DNA of 64,000 bases, taken from positions 124,001 through 188,000 of the forward strand of contig JBLXFD010000002.1 of NCBI GenBank assembly GCA_048262455.1, written 5' to 3'. Below the pieces are notes generated by a model, which ran no database searches, was not told where the DNA came from, and saw only the letters and a program-made list of their open reading frames with translations. This document shows, piece after piece, positions 60,741-64,000 of this stretch. Position 1 is the stretch's first letter, and each line of letters opens with the position of its first letter. This DNA is from Psychromarinibacter sp048262455. GTDB lineage: Bacteria > Pseudomonadota > Alphaproteobacteria > Rhodobacterales > Rhodobacteraceae. A program made the translations under genes and the position numbers.

Positions 60741-61208
60741 ATGCAATTTTCTACCCGAGAGGACATCGAGGCACCGATCCAGAAGGTCTGGGAGGCGGTG
60801 ACCGATTTTCATGGGTTCGAGCAGGCGGCGCGGCGGCGCGGCGCGGAGGTGCGGCGCGAGGATCCCGCGGGCGGGCCCGGGGCCGGCACCCTCTGGAACG
60901 TCGACTTCGAGTTTCGCGGCAAGCCCCGCGCCGTGGAGGCGCGGATCACCGGCCATGACGCGCCGGAGAGCCTGCGGGTGGACAGTGTCTCTGGCGGGCT
61001 GGAGGGGCTGGTGGCGGTGAACCTGCAGCCGCTGTCGCCGCGGCGCACCCGGCTGGAGATCACCATCGACCTGAAGCCCGGCAGCCTGTCCGCGCGGCTG
61101 CTGGTGCAGTCTCTGAAGTTCGCGCGCGCCAGCCTGAACAAGCGGTTCGAGAACCGGGTGGATGACCTTGCCCGCAGCATCGAGAGGCAATCCGTGCAGG
61201 CAGGATGA
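60741..61208 (+). CDS. SRPBCC family protein
   Basis: A 155-residue START/Bet v1-fold protein with a hydrophobic cavity. Seen: the start FSTREDIEAPIQKVWEAVTD then FHGFEQAARRRGAEV, and a C-terminal helix SARLLVQSLKFARASLNKRF. Such proteins bind lipids or polyketides or act as cyclases; no specific function is evident. It follows nudC by 27 bases and overlaps the next gene by four bases (ATGA). Confidence 0.88.
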   Translation: MQFSTREDIEAPIQKVWEAVTDFHGFEQAARRRGAEVRREDPAGGPGAGTLWNVDFEFRGKPRAVEARITGHDAPESLRVDSVSGGLEGLVAVNLQPLSPRRTRLEITIDLKPGSLSARLLVQSLKFARASLNKRFENRVDDLARSIERQSVQAG

Positions 61209-62254
61209 GCGCAGCGCTGCTGTTTCTCTCCCGTCACTTCGTCCCGCTGGCGTTCCTCGTGCTGGCCGCCGTGGTGGCGGAGCGCATCGGCAGCTTCGTG
61301 GTGGAACCGGCGCGGCTGGATACCGGCCGCGACCTCGTCGAGTACAACGTCAGTTATTTCGAGTACGGCGTCATCAAGCGGGGTCTGGCCGGCACCCTCG
61401 GCTACCCGGTGCGCCTGTTCAGCGCGATGCCGAAGCTGTGGTATCTCGGGTTCGTGATGATCGTGGCGATCGGTCTGGCCGGGATCGCGATCGTCCTGGT
61501 GGCGCGGCTGTTTCCGCACCCGGTGCCGGAGCGGCTGGACCTGGCCGTGCTGCTGCGCTGCGCCGTCGCGGTGGGGCCTTTGGGTGTGGTGCAGGTCTGG
61601 TTCGAGCACGGGCGGCTGGACCAGCTGAACCTTCTGATCCTCGCGGCCGCGCTGGCGGCCTGTCTCTCGGGGCGGCCCGGGTGGTGCGCGTTGCTGGCCA
61701 CGCTGGGGGTGCTGGTGCACGAGGCCTTCGCGGTCTACGGGGTGCCGCTGCTTCTGGCCGCCGTCTGGACGGTGTCGCGCCGGCCCGGGCGGGACGTGGC
61801 GGTTCTGGCGCTGGGCGCGGGGGTGGCGGCACTGGCGGTCCTGCTGTGGGGCAGTTCCGGCGCCGTGACGGAGATCGGGCCGGAAGAGGGCTACCGCTTC
61901 TGGCAGCGCGGGCTGTTCGAGCCGGTGGCGCCGGCCCCCCTCGACGTCCTGGTGCTTCTGTGGGGCTGGGGCGCGCTGGGGGCGATCCTGTGGTGGTTCT
62001 ACCGCCACAACCGGCTGCGGCCCGATCCGGTGCTTGCCGCCTGCGCCTGCCCGCCGGTGCTGAACCTGCTGGGCATCGACGGCGCGCGATGGCTGGCGGT
62101 GGGGTTTGCGGTCACCCTCGCGGCGCTGGCGTTCCACCGGGTGCGGGGGTGCAGCCTGCCGGAGATCGGCCGGGGCCGGACGCTTGCCGTGGCGATCCTG
62201 TTCCTGCCGCTGGGTCCGATCGGGGTTGTCCGGCCGTTCCCCTGGCTGCCCTGA
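61205..62254 (+). CDS. Polytopic membrane protein of unknown function
   Basis: A 349-residue protein with about eight to nine membrane spans starting at residue 5 (LLFLSRHFVPLAFLVLAAVV). The first periplasmic loop carries DTGRDLVEYNVSYFEYGVIK and RGLAGTLGYP; a LVHEAFAVYGVPLLL motif occurs at about 177. The loop-plus-His-Glu pattern is reminiscent of polysaccharide or lipid-linked glycosyl membrane proteins, but I cannot name a family. It is coupled to the SRPBCC gene and ends four bases from the convergent pheA stop. Confidence 0.75.
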   Translation: MSAALLFLSRHFVPLAFLVLAAVVAERIGSFVVEPARLDTGRDLVEYNVSYFEYGVIKRGLAGTLGYPVRLFSAMPKLWYLGFVMIVAIGLAGIAIVLVARLFPHPVPERLDLAVLLRCAVAVGPLGVVQVWFEHGRLDQLNLLILAAALAACLSGRPGWCALLATLGVLVHEAFAVYGVPLLLAAVWTVSRRPGRDVAVLALGAGVAALAVLLWGSSGAVTEIGPEEGYRFWQRGLFEPVAPAPLDVLVLLWGWGALGAILWWFYRHNRLRPDPVLAACACPPVLNLLGIDGARWLAVGFAVTLAALAFHRVRGCSLPEIGRGRTLAVAILFLPLGPIGVVRPFPWLP

Positions 62255-62258
62255 GCCC

Positions 62259-63089
62259 TCAGGCGCGCAGGGGGTCGGCGGGGTAGGTGCCGAGCACCTT
62301 CAGGTAGGAGGTGAAGTACTTCAGCTCCTCCAGCGCGCGGGCGACGGGGGGGTCTTCGGGGTGGCCCTCGATGTCGGCGTAGAACTGGGTGGCGGTGAAG
62401 GAGCCGTCGACCATGTAGCTTTCCAGCTTGGTCATGTTCACGCCGTTGGTCGCAAAGCCGCCCATCACCTTGTAGAGCGCGGCCGGGATGTTGCGCACGC
62501 GGAAGACGAAGGTGGTCATCATGCGGTCCTGCCGGCGGGCCGGGTCGGCCTCTCGCGCCATGATGAGGAAGCGGGTGGTGTTGTGGGCGTGGTCCTCGAT
62601 GTGGCGGGCGAGGATCTTCAGCCCGTAGATCTCTGCCGCGAGGTCCGAGGCCAGCGCCCCCACGTCGCGCAGGTCGCGCGCGGCGATGTCGGCGGCGGCG
62701 CCGGCGCTGTCGGCCGCGGCCTCTCCTTGGATGCCGTTGGCGGCGAGGAAGGCGGCGCATTGCGGGATCAGCACCATGTGGGCGCGCACGGTGCGGACAT
62801 CCTCCAGCCGCACCCCGGGCAGCGCCATCAGCGATATGTGCACCCGCACGAAGGCCTCGTCGACGATGTGCAGGCCCGACTCCGGCAGCAGCCGGTGGAT
62901 GTCGGCCACGCGGCCGTAGGTGGTGTTCTCGACCGGCAGCATCGCCAGGTCCGCCGCGCCGTCGCGGACCGCGGCGATCACCTCCTCGAAGCTGCGGCAG
63001 GGCAGCGCCTCCATCCCCGGGCGCGCGTCGGCGCAGGCCTGGTGCGAGTAGGCACCGAGTTCTCCCTGGAAGGCGATACGCTTCGTCAT
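62259..63089 (-). CDS. pheA: Prephenate dehydratase
   Basis: A 276-residue single-function prephenate dehydratase, which makes phenylpyruvate in phenylalanine synthesis. Seen: IAFQGELGAYSHQACADARP (about 5-24), AMLPVENTTYGRVADIHRLL, the catalytic HNTTRFLIM (Thr-Thr-Arg, about 169-177) and a C-terminal ACT domain (about 195-275) with RNIPAALYKVMGGFATNGVN, TKLESYMVDGSFTATQFY for feedback control by phenylalanine. There is no chorismate mutase domain. ATG 63089 is the usual start in this group; an in-frame ATG at 63140 would add 17 residues (see findings). Confidence 0.95.
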   Translation of the reverse strand: MTKRIAFQGELGAYSHQACADARPGMEALPCRSFEEVIAAVRDGAADLAMLPVENTTYGRVADIHRLLPESGLHIVDEAFVRVHISLMALPGVRLEDVRTVRAHMVLIPQCAAFLAANGIQGEAAADSAGAAADIAARDLRDVGALASDLAAEIYGLKILARHIEDHAHNTTRFLIMAREADPARRQDRMMTTFVFRVRNIPAALYKVMGGFATNGVNMTKLESYMVDGSFTATQFYADIEGHPEDPPVARALEELKYFTSYLKVLGTYPADPLRA

Positions 63090-63107
63090 GAGGTGCGGGC
63101 ACTCCGG

Positions 63108-63126
63108 AAAAAAGCCCCCGGGGGGC
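63108..63126 (-). terminator. Terminator-like GC palindrome and T6 in the pheA leader
   Basis: Read on the minus strand, GCCCCCCGGGGGC (63126-63114) is followed at once by TTTTTT (63113-63108), 19 bases before the pheA ATG. It resembles a short attenuator or the remnant of a terminator. The stem needs a small loop and would be only four to five pairs long. Confidence 0.35.
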
Positions 63127-63148
63127 GTTTGGTCGCGGCTCATATCCC

Positions 63149-63178
63149 TTGAACCGGGGGAAGGGAACCGCGTAGATA
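63149..63178 (+). promoter_or_regulatory. Candidate promoter of the cytochrome c gene
   Basis: TTGAAC (63149-63154, 5 of 6) and TAGATA (63173-63178, 3 of 6) with an 18-base spacer, 32 bases before the cytochrome start in the gap divergent from pheA. Confidence 0.4.
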
Positions 63179-63209
63179 GCGCCCAACTCTGGACAGGACG
63201 GAACGCGAC

Positions 63210-63734
63210 ATGTTCGACACTATGACACTGACCAAGATCGTGGGCGGCTTCTGCGGCATGTTCCTGATCTTCCTGCTGGGCAACTGGGCGGGCGAACTGG
63301 TCTACCACGTCGGCGCGGAAGATCACGGTGACGGGGTGGCGCAGGCCTATTCCATCGACACCGGCGTGGAAGAGGGCGCGGACGGCGAGCCGGCCGAAGA
63401 GGTGGATTTCGCCACCGTCTTCGCCTCTGCCGACGCCGCTGCCGGCGAGAACCTGTTCCGCGCCTGCCGGGCCTGCCACAAGGTCGAGGACGGCGCCAAC
63501 GGCACCGGCCCGCACCTGTACGGCGTGGTCGGCCGCGAGATCGACGCGGTTCCCGGCTATGCCTACTCCGGCGCGCTGGAGCAGGTGGGCGAGGTCTGGT
63601 CGCCCGAGAACCTCAGCGCCTTCCTGGCCAACCCGCGCGAGGCGGCGCCGGGCACCAAGATGACCTACAACGGCATGAAGGACGTGCAGGATCGCGCGAA
63701 CCTGATTGCCTGGCTGGACTCGCTGGACGGCTGA
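63210..63734 (+). CDS. Membrane-anchored class I cytochrome c
   Basis: A 174-residue cytochrome c of the c-552/cytochrome cy type, an electron carrier tethered to the inner membrane between the bc1 complex and terminal oxidases. An uncleaved N-terminal anchor (IVGGFCGMFLIFLLGNWAGE, about 10-29), an acidic linker (about 38-66), the haem motif CRACH (86-90), GTGPHLYGVVGRE (about 98-110) and the distal Met in PGTKMTYNGM (M151). GGACAGGACGG lies upstream. The neighbour pheA is the usual one in Rhodobacterales. Confidence 0.94.
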   Translation: MFDTMTLTKIVGGFCGMFLIFLLGNWAGELVYHVGAEDHGDGVAQAYSIDTGVEEGADGEPAEEVDFATVFASADAAAGENLFRACRACHKVEDGANGTGPHLYGVVGREIDAVPGYAYSGALEQVGEVWSPENLSAFLANPREAAPGTKMTYNGMKDVQDRANLIAWLDSLDG

Positions 63735-63767
63735 AGCCCGGCCCACGCGGCACCGGAACGGACACAG

Positions 63768-63791
63768 GGGTCGCCTTCGGGCGGCCCTTTT
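63768..63791 (+). terminator. Rho-independent terminator of the cytochrome c gene
   Basis: GGGTCGCC (63768-63775) TTCG GGCGGCCC (63780-63787) with one G-U pair, followed by TTTT. Confidence 0.85.
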
Positions 63792-63930
63792 CGCATGACA
63801 GCTCGTCAAACGCGCGTGAGCCGCGCCGCGCGGCCTTGCAACTTCCCGCGCCGCGATTTTTCCTGACAATCGGCCCGCGGATGCTAACTGTGCGGTAAGC
63901 CGCCCCCAGATATTTCGGAGGAGACCGTCG

Positions 63931-64000
63931 ATGCCGTTCCTTTCCACCGCCCCCCGCGCCGCCCTGCGCCGCGCCCTGCCTGGCCTCGCCGCGCTGGCGC
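63931..64000 (+). CDS. Start of an exported protein (3' end outside window)
   Basis: ATG at 63931 with GGAGGAG about ten bases upstream begins MPFLSTAPRAALRRALPGLA, a basic N-terminus then a hydrophobic run that reads as a signal peptide. Only 23 codons are visible, so the product cannot be named. The 140 bases between the cytochrome terminator and this start hold no recognised feature. Confidence 0.6.
   Translation, partial: MPFLSTAPRAALRRALPGLAALA

Noticed and set aside
63090..63947. An N-terminal extension of pheA to 63947
   Set aside because: It would be antisense to the whole cytochrome c gene; conserved PheA sequence begins at 63089.

Overview
The window is GC-rich, densely packed chromosomal DNA from an alphaproteobacterium, most likely a member of the Rhodobacterales (Rhodobacteraceae in the broad sense). 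The supporting signs are a COQ9 gene divergent from rpsU, the 41-residue cysteine-poor form of ribosomal protein L36, DnaX/YbaB/RecR, DinB with an N-terminal zinc knuckle, a membrane-anchored cytochrome c divergent from a single-function prephenate dehydratase, and DUF1036, DUF1285, DUF4453 and DUF4159 proteins. No phage, insertion sequence, integrase, toxin-antitoxin pair or CRISPR array was seen.

Layout. 1-2.9 kb: the end of an unknown exported protein, a quinone oxidoreductase with coq9, and rpsU. 3-9.8 kb: minus-strand recombination/replication genes (recR, ybaB, dnaX), unusually separated by plus-strand accessory genes, one of them a frameshifted FAD oxidoreductase. 9.9-20.8 kb: two small membrane proteins, then rplJ-rplL-rpoB-rpoC with a long structured leader and a strong terminator. 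20.8-30.9 kb: a putative rhamnosyltransferase, then an eight-gene locus joining an acyl-CoA synthetase, a complete branched-chain-type ABC importer with a VOC gene between its permease genes, and a phenylacetate-CoA-ligase-like enzyme; a perfect palindrome lies upstream. 30.9-38.3 kb: a pseudo-caspase/peptidoglycan-binding protein, rpmJ, tRNA-Val, N-formylglutamate amidohydrolase, dinB, fasciclin protein, deoD and threonine aldolase. 38.4-45.7 kb: a sugar uptake and processing locus (FucU-type mutarotase, UgpC-type ATPase, solute-binding protein, two permeases, aldose epimerase, SMP-30 lactonase).

46-64 kb: an exopolysaccharide-type sugar transferase, a DUF1036 protein, DUF1285 with a hydroxypyruvate-isomerase-like gene, a MoxR/DUF58/DUF4159/VWA-like cluster, the SRP RNA gene, a gamma-butyrobetaine-hydroxylase-like dioxygenase, a periplasmic 2',3'-cyclic nucleotidase, nudC, an SRPBCC/membrane-protein pair, pheA, cytochrome c and the start of another exported protein.

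Across genes, four copies of one dispersed hairpin repeat (about 80 bases) occur in intergenic gaps, two of them inside operons directly before a start codon. No obviously new defence or mobile system was found. The most interesting leads are the acyl-CoA synthetase/ABC/PaaK-like locus with its palindrome, the degenerate caspase protein, the MoxR cluster and the repeat family.
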